Positions 1 through 9,342 of a stretch of 64,000 nt of DNA are shown here, in pieces. Numbering within the stretch: position 1 is the stretch's first letter; each line of letters starts with the position of its first letter. Origin of the DNA: Cordylochernes scorpioides (Eukaryota; Arthropoda; Arachnida; Pseudoscorpiones; Chernetidae); NCBI GenBank assembly GCA_030710605.1, contig CP092863.1, positions 63,836,438 through 63,900,437 on the forward strand, written 5' to 3'. The notes beneath the pieces were generated by a model that worked only from the letters and a program-made list of their open reading frames with translations, was not told the DNA's origin and did not search any database. Position numbers and translations under genes: made by a program.

Positions 1-338
1 TCCTTGAACATTTCCATACAAGAAAAGGCTATCGTCATTTCCTAGAAGAGCTGAAGCCAGGATGGTTTTGATTGGGGCCCTTCTTAGTGTTGAGCCAACA
101 TCTACCCCGCGACTAATTGTAGTTTCCCTGGTTACCAGGGATGTCATTTTGGATCCTTGGTATAATTTGGGGATAATTCGGATGCAGATGTCGCTCTTGA
201 TTACATATTCAGCGTCTGACTTATTTCGAAATTTGGGAAGCGTCGACGTTAAAATGGAGATCTTGTTGGATGACTTTCACCAACATCTGTTTCACGAACA
301 AAGGGAAGAAGAGCGCTTGAAGCTTGTTGAGACGTCTT
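1..338 (-). other. Degraded continuation of a gypsy gag relic
   Basis: This stretch lies 3' of the gag relic at 339-845 in minus-strand sense. No frame stays open across it, and no zinc knuckle or protease motif is visible. It is probably the decayed end of the same retroelement, inferred from position only. Confidence 0.3.
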
Positions 339-845
339 TTACTTCATAGCCATAACTAGAGTTTCTTGGATATAAGAGAAGGGTGATAGCCGGACATATT
401 GCTGCATTTCAGGGTCTCGGAGGGCTTCTACGAACTGTTCCTGAGTTATAAAATCTTGAATCTCCCTCGTACAAGAAAGGAAAGTAAGCCTGGAACAAGA
501 GGCTGTCAGCCTCTGAAGATCATTGGTAACTTCTTGTAATGGTTTATCTTTAGCTTGAGTCTTATTTCGGTAACGGACTGCATGAAGCTGCCGACAATTT
601 TCGTTTCCGTATCTTCCTCTTATACAGTCGGTCATGGATCCATAGACAAGCTGTTGTTACACAGGTATAGTCTCCAGAATCTTGGCTACTGGACCACGAA
701 GAGCCGCTGTCAAGACACCCGCCATCTTGATGTCGGACCATCCATTGACTCGAACGACGACCTCACACTGCGCCCTGAAGGAAGTCCACGAAGAGGTACC
801 ATCAAAGGTTGTGGTGGCTTTACCCTGAAACTGGTCGTATTTCGT
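339..845 (-). pseudogene. Ty3/gypsy gag (capsid) relic
   Basis: Read on the minus strand, one frame runs from about 845 to 339 and is broken by a single in-frame stop just upstream of the methionine at 635. It has the usual order of a gypsy capsid region: a FDGTSSW start, a NGW segment, ALRGP, then EQFVEALRDPEMQ and a final LSPFSYIQETLVMAMK helix. Capsid proteins of this type package the retroelement RNA. There is no nucleocapsid knuckle, protease or LTR next to it, so this is an isolated fragment. The family call rests on motif order and is fairly safe; the element itself is dead. Confidence 0.7.
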
Positions 846-899
846 GTATAAAGGTCTGAAACAGATGAAGAAGCCGTTGTAGAAACTGCGTAATACTAC

Positions 900-1012
900 T
901 TGATTTTAATTCGAAACTATTTTAAAGGCGTAAGATTATTTTTGAAATTAAGCAATTTCTACTGCCCTTACTACAATGGAAAAATTAAAGGGAGGGCCTG
1001 GCTCATCAGTGG
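900..1012 (-). repeat. MITE fragment (CTGATGAGCC family)
   Basis: Contains the family signatures: a GGCAGTAGAAATTG-type arm (seen here as TTTCTACTGCCCTTACTACA) and GGCTCATCAGTGGTGAA. It abuts the mariner relic on its right and apparently truncated the transposase. Other copies lie at 2315-2560, 10655-11078, 35850-36010 and 54533-55029. Confidence 0.65.
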
Positions 1013-1541
1013 TGAACTCCATGGATTGGCGTTTTGTTTCCGGGTCATACCCGTAAACCCATGTCTCGTCTCCAGTTATTACTTTTTCCTTCCCAATTAG
1101 GGTTTTCTTCCACCATTTCAAGCATTTTTTAGCAACTTCAACGCGATTCTCCTTTTGTTGGTTTGTGAGCATTTTAGGGACAAATTTTGAAGGTGTCTTC
1201 TTTAACTGCAAGTCTTCTTTAATTATCGATCCAACTAATGATCTTTATATCCCTGTTTCTTCCTCAATGTCCCGTAACCCTATTCGTGGATTTTCTTTTA
1301 TCAAATTTGAAATTTGGCTCACCTTTTCAGGGTTCCTGTGCAGAATTGGACGTCCAACACGCTTCTCATCTTTCACCGATTCCATTCCATTTTTAAATCG
1401 TTAAAACCATCTAAATGTGGTGGGCTTATTTACATTTTCATTTCTAAATGCCAATTTCAACAAATCTAAAGTTTCTGAAGCCGATTTCCCAATTTTGTAG
1501 AAAAATGTAATACAAATTCGTTGTTCGAATTTTCTATCCAT
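1012..1541 (-). pseudogene. mariner transposase relic, N-terminal half
   Basis: On the minus strand a frame starts with ATG at 1541 and continues to about 1012, where it runs into the MITE. It has the mariner helix-turn-helix region, a linker with LTNQQKENRVEVAKK, and the first catalytic block ITGDETWVYGYDPETK, whose Asp is the first of the DDD triad. Two in-frame stops occur (after a WF pair and after a GI pair). The second and third catalytic Asp are lost. Terminal sequence TACAAGGTGTGTCC near 1735 fits a mariner end. The last residues of the open frame are MITE-encoded. Confidence 0.8.
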
Positions 1542-1738
1542 TACAAATTAGAAGTTGTTATGCAAGGCGTTCCTTTTACAAGCTTACAATTTATCGACTG
1601 CGCACGCAATCACATGATGTGATATACCGCAGTGTAGCTGAAGCTTTCTATTTTTTTAATAGACTTTTTTTTTATTATCATTTCATTTTTTTCTTTGTTT
1701 TTGACCGGTCTCATTATTTATTGGACACACCTTGTATA

Positions 1739-1842
1739 TTTTATTAGTGGAAAAAATGCAAGCTTTCGAACAAGACCCTCATCTAGAGTATATCTACAGA
1801 AGAACATTATGTCGAAAGCTTGCATCTTCTCCACTAATAAAA
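1739..1842. repeat. Short inverted repeat
   Basis: Arms at 1739-1769 and 1812-1842 are near-perfect reverse complements (TGCAAGCTTTCGA on the left, TCGAAAGCTTGCA on the right) around a loop of about 40 bases. It sits directly outside the mariner end. Probably a small snapback element. Confidence 0.7.
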
Positions 1843-2310
1843 GAAACGCTAAACAACTTACTGTTTTTATTTAACGAGAAATACCGGGTGATTATTTTTT
1901 TTATTTTCAATAGAAAAAGGTATTTTAACTGTTGCAGAGTGTCAACATGATTATAACGTCGAACGAGAGATAACTCGAACTATATGGATAGTTCTGGTCT
2001 CTCTTGGAGATGGTCGTTCAAAGGAGGTTGGGCTAGTCACTTTCGAATTTAGAAAGGTGGTCACTAAGGGAGGTAGTTGCTCGTCAGATGGGAGGACTTC
2101 AGAATATATATTTCTTAAAAGCGCGAAATCATAAAGCGAAAGGTTTCTTTCAAAGTTTTAGTTTATTATTTTGCCGAGTTTTTGATCATTACTGCCCTTC
2201 CACAGGAGAAAAATAGAAAACGTATAAGAAGATGAATTGTTTATATACATATCTGCATATTTACACATATTAGGAGATTTGCATTTAAAGAAAAAGGAAC
2301 GACAGAAATA
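1843..2310. other. Intergenic, nothing recognised
   Basis: No open frame of note, no recognisable repeat end and no RNA gene seen. Composition is AT-rich from about 2100 onward. Confidence 0.5.
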
Positions 2311-2314
2311 CATA

Positions 2315-2560
2315 TATAATTCGAAACTATTATAGACGCGTATGATTCTTTTTAAAAATATACAATTTCTGCTGCCCTTACTGCAATAGAAAAATTAATG
2401 GGAGGGCCCCTGGCTCATCAGTGGTGAACCCTCCCAGCGGTTTCGACAGTTTAATCTACCATACCGCTGTTTTCCATTGCAGTAAGGGCAGTAGAAATTG
2501 TTTGTTTTTAAAAAAGAATCATACGCGTCTATAATAGTTTAGAATTTAGATAACAGATGG
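2315..2560. repeat. Inverted-repeat MITE (CTGATGAGCC family)
   Basis: Arms carrying ACTATTATAGACGCGTATGA and its complement, plus TTTCTGCTGCCCTTACTGCA and its complement, face each other around a centre with GGTTTCGACAGTTTAATC. The right end runs into CAGATGGCGCC. The whole element could fold into one hairpin. Non-autonomous; no coding capacity. Confidence 0.75.
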
Positions 2561-3177
2561 CGCCCTAATGCAATCATAACATATATAAGAGTATATATGT
2601 AAAATTATATTTAGTAGAAAATGAACTATGGAGAAAAATGTAAAATGGCGACTATTTTGTTTTACAATTTAATAAAAATCAATGAAGGCTGTGACAGAAA
2701 ACTATGTGTGAAACTATTAAGGGAATATATTGCTAATTCTATTGGAGTGTTTTATTTAATTAAAAAACCAGACGATGCATAAAATTAAGACATATATATA
2801 TACGCTGCTATACTTATTGATTCTATCAATTTTGTAAGATGTGTTAAATATGTTAAAAATAGAGTTCTCTAAAATTATATATTCAGGAGATAATAAAGAC
2901 AATCGGTGTTATTTTGCAATAACACGCTAGATGAGATTGAACCTGATGAATATAAGATTCTTGAATAAGGAATAGGCTTACCTTGGGATCTTGAGAAGAA
3001 TTCCGGGGCGAAGAAGGCTTGAAGAGCTAGAGGCTGTTGAAGGCAGCGCGGGCTCGCGCCGGGCGAGACTGGCTGCGAGCTCTGGTATGGTGGAGAAGTG
3101 AAAAGGTTACAGAAAAGAGCGGATATTTAAAAAATAACATATATTCCACATATATAATAATTCTTAATATATATATA
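2561..3177. other. AT-rich intergenic sequence
   Basis: Mostly AT-rich. A short GC-rich patch at about 3030-3095 gives a small open frame rich in Arg and Ala, with nothing to support a gene. Confidence 0.4.
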
Positions 3178-3354
3178 CAGTTAAACCTGTCTATACCGCA
3201 CCCTCTAAATAGTGCCTTCCTTTCTATAGCGCCCGATTTTAAACATTAAATTGTAAACATTTTACATTAAAAGTGACCTGTCTATAGCACCCTCTCTCTA
3301 TAGCATCCTATTTTGGTGAGTCCCAAGAGAGGGCGTTATAGACAGGTTTAACTG
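3178..3354. mobile_element. pogo-like MITE (CAGTTAAACCTG termini)
   Basis: Terminal inverted repeats CAGTTAAACCTGTCTATA and its complement bound about 177 bp and are flanked by TA on both sides, as in Tc1/mariner/pogo elements. Further copies are at 31830-31990 and 48800-48960. It cannot code for a transposase. Confidence 0.8.
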
Positions 3355-3643
3355 TATATATATATAAATATATATTTAAAAATAAAGAAGGCGTATCTTG
3401 ACATGTGCTCCTGGTCAAGATTACCTTCTTTATTTTTAATATCCACACCTGACCTTTTTATTTTTTTTTTTTTCTATTATTTCTTCACGTATATCAAAAA
3501 ATGGCATATCCTGACCACGAGAACATGTGCTTTTTAGTTGGCAGAGCGCCATCTAATGTAACAGAAATCAACTGAACATTGTTTTAGCTTGTTCCCTGAT
3601 ATTTGGTCAACCCATTTTCTTAATATTTTCAACGAAATGAGTT

Positions 3644-4021
3644 TTAAGTAGGGGATAGGGTATAAATCCATGCCCCACTAACCATATATTCCACTTTCGG
3701 ACATAACAAGATGAAGTCTATATATTGCCGAATTTTAATTGTTACAAATAGTATCGATATATGGCATTTAAATCTATGAATGTGGTGGTGTCTTGTCCAG
3801 ATCGTCAATTCCTGATTTTGTTTCTCCATGGAAAGGAGGAGGGGTACCATTGCCCCGTTAGTCAGCCACATTTCAGAGTTCCCTTGACAAAAGTTACAAT
3901 TACGGGTTACCACACAAAAATGAAATATAGTAGGGCCTAAAGTAAATGTAACCTGAAACCAAGAAAAACGTACACTCAAGAGTACAACACCAACAACAAG
4001 AAGGAAGTCAATAAAACTCAC
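3644..4021 (-). CDS. Doubtful 125-codon ORF
   Basis: This minus-strand frame opens with a hydrophobic segment (IDFLLVVGVVLLSV) that looks like a signal anchor. The rest has no recognised motif and no strong codon bias. It overlaps the downstream end of an LTR-like sequence, so it may be chance, or the start of a degraded retroelement reading frame. Kept only as a low-confidence hypothetical. Confidence 0.15.
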   Translation of the reverse strand: MSFIDFLLVVGVVLLSVRFSWFQVTFTLGPTIFHFCVVTRNCNFCQGNSEMWLTNGAMVPLLLSMEKQNQELTIWTRHHHIHRFKCHISILFVTIKIRQYIDFILLCPKVEYMVSGAWIYTLSPT

Positions 4022-4372
4022 GATTAGTAAAATAAAAACAAAACAGTACTTATCTTTATTGCAGCGTTGGTAGGGATCGGACTCGGGTCACACCGGGATG
4101 CGAAGAGATCCCCAGACACGGAAATATCACGTAGAAAAACACTTTAAGCGTCTCCACGCTCTGGGCCCCCCTCGCATTCCCTTAGTCCCCTCTTATATAC
4201 AAACATGGCCACATTCGTCCAATGAGAAGGCGTGAGAGATTGGTTCACTAACAAACGAAGACAACATTCTTCCTGCTAAAAACTGATCAGAAAAAAAAAC
4301 TGAAAATGTTTGTCAATATAATTTTATACCTTGTTCACGGTTACTGTAGCGACTGAGGGCTCACGACACCGT
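3900..4372 (-). repeat. LTR-like sequence with TATA box and polyA signal
   Basis: Read on the minus strand from 4372 it begins TGTCGTGAGCCC, has a TATA-like TATATAAGAGG near 4187-4198, and about 130 bases later an AATAAA (4055-4060). This is the U3-R order of an LTR promoter and polyadenylation region. No second copy and no target duplication were found, so it may be a solo LTR. The 3' edge is a guess. Confidence 0.4.
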
Positions 4373-4777
4373 ACTTCGCCTTATAGGGCAGTAGTTTATA
4401 AATGTATAGAAAATAACCATTTGCGGAAGAGCTTTGCTCGATGCAATACCTTGAAATTATATGTATGTACCTCTACAGACCTATAAGCTTATGTCCATAG
4501 TTCACTAAACACCCCTAAGCTGCCTTCCATAGAAAATGCAGTGTATATAACAAAACCAGTCCAATACAATAGTAGAGCGGTCTAGAGATTAATTTGGCGA
4601 AACCGCTGAGAGGGTTCACTACTGATGAGCCAAGCCCTCTCATTCAATAACTCATATCATTGCAGTAAGGTCTGTAGAGATAATATTTGATGATATTTAA
4701 AAGAAACGCATTGCCAATAAATTTATTTGTGTAAAATTTTAACGATAGATGGCAATTAAAATTTAATTTACTAAATA

Positions 4778-6075
4778 CGAGGGGTGTCCCATAAGTCCGT
4801 GGCCCGACCATGAGAACGAAATATTAGAAACTAATAAATTTTACCTTATATACCTTAAAGCCTTGTATAAAGATATGTAAATTTTTAAGTTTCTACAACT
4901 AACCGTTTTTTTTTTTTGTTATGGGTTCTGAAAGAGGACAAGAAACAGGAATCATCTAAAATGGAGACAAACGAGATTCGTGCTGTAATAAAATATCTTT
5001 GTAAGAAAGGAATGTCGCCGAAGGAAATCTATGAGGATATGGTGTATACATTAAGGGAAGATGGCCCTTCCTATAGCACAGTAAAAAAAATGGGCAGCTG
5101 CGTTTAAATTAGGGAGGATCAGCACCGAAGACGAACATCGACCAGGAAAACCCATTGAGTCAGTTACTCAAGAAAACATCGACAAAATACATGATTTGGT
5201 TATTTTGGACAGAAGAATGACAGTTCGTCAGATAGAAGAGACCTTGGGCATTCCAAAAACAACAGTGGATCGGATCATGAGAGAACACTTGGGCCTCAGA
5301 AAGCTTTCTGCCCGTTGGGTTCCCAAACTTTTGCCATCCGATCAAAAGGCTGTAAGGAGAAAGTTATCTTCGGACAATCTTGCGTTATTTGAAGCCAATC
5401 CAGAGGAATTTGTTAATATATTTGTTACCATGGATGAGACTTGGGCCCATCACTTTGCACCAGAGTCCAAGCAACAATCCATGCAATAGAGACACTCCGG
5501 TTCCCCTCCCCCCAAAAAGCCAAGACAGTTCCATCAGCAGGGAAGGTTATGGTGTCTGTCTTTTGAGATTCCGAGGGTGTACTTCTTCTAGACTTTCTGA
5601 ATAAGGGTCAAACCATCACTGGCAATTATTATGCAATTCTTGTGAAGCAACTACGAGAAGCTATTAAAGAAAAGAGAAGAGGAAAGTTGTCCAGGAAGAT
5701 TGTTTACCATCAAGACAATGCTCCGAGTCATCGGTCGCTGCAAGCCATGGCGGCTATTTATGATTCTGGCTTTAAACTTTTACCACATGCGCCCTATTCA
5801 CCAGATCTAGCTCTGTCTGACTTCCACCTATTTCCTCATTTGAAAAAATCACTTTCTGCCATTCATTTTAGGTCAGATGAAGAGGTCATTGATGCTGTAA
5901 CCTCATTTTTTGAGTCACTTGAAACATCGTTCTTTTTGGAGGGCATAAAATCATTAGAACATCGCTGGAAAAGGTTTATAGACCTTAAAGGGGATTATGT
6001 TGAAAAATAAATCATAATAATTTTATTAGTCATTTTCTTTATATGTCGGGCCACGGACTTATGGGACACCCCTCG
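4778..6075 (+). mobile_element. Full-length mariner element
   Basis: About 1298 bp bounded by near-perfect inverted repeats of more than 30 bp that begin CGAGGGGTGTCCCATAAG, flanked by the TA target duplication (4776-4777 and 6076-6077). It holds a broken transposase gene. It inserted at a TA within the 375-bp tandem repeat, which dates it as younger than the array. Confidence 0.92.
4961..6010 (+). pseudogene. mariner transposase (DD34D), frameshifted
   Basis: The start ATG at 4961 follows an A-rich leader. The N-terminal helix-turn-helix region (EIRAVIKYLCKKGMSPKEIY) is followed by a shift of frame in an A-run near 5087. The next frame carries a second HTH and the first catalytic Asp (TMDETWAHHFAPE). 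A second lesion lies between 5487 and 5545. The last frame has a TGA near 5560, then the second Asp (HQDNAPSH) and the third (SPDLALSDFHLFP), 34 residues apart, the mariner signature. Because it is broken in at least three places the protein is not made, although the ends could be used in trans. Confidence 0.9.
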
Positions 6076-6988
6076 TATATATTGGTCATGAAAACATATT
6101 TTGCGGAAGAGCTTTGCTCGATGCAATACCTTGAAATTATATGTATGTACCTCTACAGGCCTATAAGCTTATGTCCATAGTTCACTAAACACCCCTAAGC
6201 TGCCTTCCATAGAAAATGCAGGGTATATAACAAAACCAGTCCAATACAATAGTAGAGCGGTCTAGAGATTAATTTGGCGAAACCGCTGAGAGGGTTCACT
6301 ACTGATGAGCCAAGCCCTCTCATTCAATAACTCATAGCATTGCAGTAAGGTCTGTAGAGATAATATTTGATGATATTTAAAAGAAACGCATTGCCAGTAA
6401 ATTTATTTGTGTAAAATTTTAACGATAGATGGCAATTAAATTTAATTTACTAAATATATATTGGTTATGAAAACATATTTTGCGGAAGAGCTTTGCTCGA
6501 TGCAATACCTTGAAATTATATGTATGTACCTCTACAGACCTATAAGCTTATGTCCATAGTTCACTAAACACCCCTAAGCTGCCTTCCATAGAAAATGCAG
6601 GGTATATAACAAAACCAGTCCAATACAATAGTAGAGCGGTCTAGAGATTAATTTGGCGAAACCGCTGAGAGGGTTCACTACTGATGAGCCAAGGCCTCTC
6701 ATTCAATAACTCATATCATTGCAGTAAGGTCTGTAGAGATAATATTTGATGATATTTAAAAGAAACGCATTGCCAGTAAATTTATTTGTGTAAAATTATA
6801 ACTTTGTTATGAAACCATATTTGCGTAAAAGCTTTGTTCGATGCCATTTCTTGTAATTATATGTATGTAACTCTACAGACCTATAAGCTTATGTCCATAG
6901 TTTCCCTAAAAACCCCTAAGATGCCTTCCATAGTAAATACAGGCTATATAAGAAAACCAATCCAATATAATGACCACTTCTCTTCCAG

Positions 6989-7124
6989 ATGGTGTAAAGA
7001 CCTTCCCACGATGTACCATCTGCAGGACCAGAGAGACCCCACCAGACCACCTCTTGGAATGTATGGGAACCTCAAGACAGGACCTGTATTCCAACCCTAC
7101 CAGGATTGTGAATTTGATCTATGA
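6989..7124 (+). pseudogene. Exon-like coding fragment, copy 1
   Basis: After an acceptor-like TTCTCTTCCAG, an open frame runs 45 codons (CKDLPTMYHL ... GPVFQPYQDCEFDL) to a stop, followed by an AT-rich tail with AATAAT. A diverged copy at 8103-8240 preserves the same reading frame and the same upstream repeat (AAAACCAATCCAATATAATG). It looks like the last coding exon of some gene captured into a repeat unit. I do not recognise the protein. Confidence 0.4.
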
Positions 7125-7174
7125 ATATAGTCTCCATGACCTTGTATAATTAAACAAAGGATAATAATAAAAAT

Positions 7175-7345
7175 CAAATAGTAGAGCGGTCTAGAAATTA
7201 ATTTGGCGAAACCGCTGAGAGGGTTCACCACTAATGAATCAAGAATTCCTCTCATTCAATAACTTTATCATTGCAGTAAGGTCTGTAGATATGAAAAGAA
7301 ACGCATTGCCAAAAATTAATTGTTACAATTTTTATTGATAGAGGG
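7175..7345 (+). repeat. MITE fragment (CTGATGAGCC family)
   Basis: Shows AGAGCGGTCTAGAAATTA, GGCGAAACCGCTGAGAGGG and GCAGTAAGGTCTGTAGAT in family order. The core CTGATGA is mutated to CTAATGA. Confidence 0.7.
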
Positions 7346-7394
7346 CGATTATAAATTTATGAATATAGGTACGCCTGTAAAGGGGGCTTCTCTC

Positions 7395-7672
7395 TAAACC
7401 TCTACTTGCCGAGCCGTGAGACCCCTGCTCCGGGAGATTTCGCCTCCTACGAAGTGCCCCTGGATCTGCAGGCCTGGCTCTTCGGTGTCGGCATCCATCC
7501 CGTGGCTATGCAACTGACACATGTAGCGAAGGCTACTATCTACAAGTACCATCTTGGTCTTGAGTTAGGTAACGCCAGCCATCACATCGACCTGCCCACT
7601 TTGTGAACTCTCGCAGTCCATCGGTGGCGGAGTATTTCCCGTGGTGGGCGCCACCAATGAAGACCTGGTATA
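7395..7672 (+). pseudogene. GC-rich coding-like fragment
   Basis: A block far more GC-rich than its surroundings holds a 66-codon frame (7406-7606; PLDLQAWLFGVGIHPVAMQL and further), and in another frame the downstream part reads SIGGGVFPVVGATNEDL. The abrupt edges (CTCTCTAAACC on the left, ACCTGG then TATATA on the right) suggest an inserted piece of a gene. Product unrecognised; frame uncertain. Confidence 0.3.
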
Positions 7673-7859
7673 TACTTTATATATATGTATATTTATAAAT
7701 TATTTATATCTATTTATTCATATTTATTCCGTATTTAACCTTATTATAATCTTATATGGACATTGTAATAAATCAGTTTCAATCTCTATCTATAATCTTC
7801 TATAACCATAAATTGGAACTAATACAAAGCAATAACGCCCCATCTATATATAACTAATA

Positions 7860-8010
7860 AAGACATTAAGACGCGAATGTTTCTTTTCACAAATAAATCA
7901 AACTTTGACTGTCCTTACTCTGCGATGAAAAAATATTAGGAGGGATTGGCTCATCAGTGGTGAACCCTCCGAGCGATTTCTCCAATTTAATCTACCAGAC
8001 TGCTTCTTTA
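7860..8010 (-). repeat. MITE fragment (CTGATGAGCC family)
   Basis: Minus-strand orientation: GGAGAAATCGCTCGGAGGG, then CACTGATGAGCCAATCC, then the GTAAGGACAGTCAAAG arm. Same arrangement as the copies at 24110-24260 and 63480-63640. Confidence 0.7.
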
Positions 8011-8102
8011 GAACTCAAATACTGTATTGGATCATTCTGCCCCTATATAAATACAGACTATATAAGAAAACCAATCCAATATAATGACCAATCCTCTTCC
8101 AG

Positions 8103-8240
8103 GATGATGTAAAGGCCTTTCCACAATGCACCATCTACAGGACCAAAAGAGACCTCACCAGACAACCTCTTGGAATGCATGGGAGCCTTAAGACAGGACC
8201 TGTATTCCAACCCTGCCAGGATTGTGAATTTGATCAATGA
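8103..8240 (+). pseudogene. Exon-like coding fragment, copy 2
   Basis: Begins after TCCTCTTCCAG and reads through ...LTRQPLGMHGSLKTGPVFQ.. to a TGA at 8238. It is homologous at protein level to 6989-7124, and both copies sit beside the same repeat flank. The two have diverged by many substitutions while the frame stays open, so they may have spread before decaying. Confidence 0.4.
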
Positions 8241-8439
8241 ATATAGGTTGGAATCTTAGAAATGGTATTTAAGCAAACTATGGACATAAGCCTTTAGGAC
8301 AGTGGAATTATATTTAAATATTTACATCGAACAATGCTCTTCCGCAAACAATAAGAACAGGTTAAGCATAAACTAATACAAAGCAATAACGCGCCATGTA
8401 TATATAACGAATGAAGACATTAAGATATTCACGTCCTTC

Positions 8440-8525
8440 CGAACAAAAAAGAGTCGGTGGATGAGTGGGTAAAATCCTCGATTTCCAACAGCCAAGAACC
8501 GGGATCGAATCCCGCGTTAACATTT
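8440..8525 (+). repeat. tRNA-derived SINE head
   Basis: Contains an A-box-like GGATGAGTGGGTAAAATCC and a B-box GGGATCGAATCCC at tRNA spacing, but it does not fold into a clean cloverleaf and has no terminator. Likely a SINE promoter remnant rather than a tRNA gene. Confidence 0.45.
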
Positions 8526-8559
8526 TGCTTAATATGTGAATAACCTTCACATATTATTC

Positions 8560-9030
8560 ATTGTTATAAATATCATAAACTAGATTGTTCTTTTTTATCT
8601 GTACATAGTAAATTGATTTTGGAACAAGGAATAAGGTCCTTCCGGATACGAAAGAAAAAAACATGTACTTAGAAAAAAATAAACGAGAACACACAGAATC
8701 CAAGACTCTGCACAAGGCTCCAACCTTGTAAATATGTAAATACAATGTAAATGTGAAGAACCTGATTTTTTCCATTGTAAATATCATAAGCTAGGTTGTT
8801 CTTTTTGAGCGGTACATAATAAAGGAATTTTGGAACAAGAACAAGTCCTTCCGGATACGAAAGAAAAACCATGTACCTAGAAAAAATAAAAGAGAAACAA
8901 ATAAGAGAGAACACGCAGAATCCAAGACTCACACAAGGCTCTAACCTTGTAAATATTTAAATACAATGTAAATATGATAAGCTATGTCGCTCTTTTTGAG
9001 CGGTACCTAATAAAGTTATTTTGGGGTCCT
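8560..9030 (+). repeat. Tandem repeat of about 205 bp, 2.3 copies
   Basis: Units begin TAAATATCATAAACTAG near 8568, 8775 and 8967. Each has GTCCTTCCGGATACGAAAG and CACAAGGCTCCAACCTTG. The minus-strand open frames here simply read the repeat twice and are not genes. Confidence 0.8.
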
Positions 9031-9056
9031 TCCGGATTAAAAACCTGTTACGTGCT

Positions 9057-9342
9057 TTTTCAGGATGCCCCAAAGATTAGCTTTTTTGGTCGTTGAGGTA
9101 CAGCTTGTACCACGCTGATGAGGGTTAACAGCCTAAAACGTATACGTGGTTAGTTTTTCTTGTTTATTCAAGAATGGGTATTTGGCCAATTCTGGAATAA
9201 TTAAAAATCAACGAGAATAGTTGATATTTATTCCGATAGATGGCGCAAGCCATCAGCAACTTTCAGTTGCACGATAAGAAGATGCCTTTTTATTAATTTA
9301 TGCACCTTATCCCAGTACAATATCACATTTGTACTATTTTTT
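9057..9342 (-). repeat. Repeat with hammerhead-like segment (GTACTGGGATAAGG family)
   Basis: The right end read on the minus strand is AGTACAAATGTGATATTGTA followed by CTGGGATAAGGTGCATAAAT. The left part read on the plus strand has CGCTGATGAGGGTTAACAGC and AAAACGTATACGTGG. The family recurs at 32005-32131 and 45945-46198 and is the parent of the satellite at 44290-45287. Confidence 0.7.

Larger units (their letters stand above)
4420..6800 (+). repeat. 375-bp tandem repeat, three copies, split by a mariner
   Basis: Units start at the TTTGCGGAAGAGCTTTGCTC motif near 4428, 6101 and 6476, with a degenerate fourth copy from about 6815. Each unit holds a CTGATGAGCC-family MITE segment (AGAGCGGTCTAGAG to TGCAGTAAGGTCTGTAGAG). 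The first and second copies are separated by the mariner at 4778-6075; removing it restores a continuous array. Confidence 0.85.

Noticed and set aside
8554..8932. Overlapping minus-strand ORFs
   Set aside because: They read through the 205-bp tandem repeat; the same peptide comes up in each unit, with no start context or homology.
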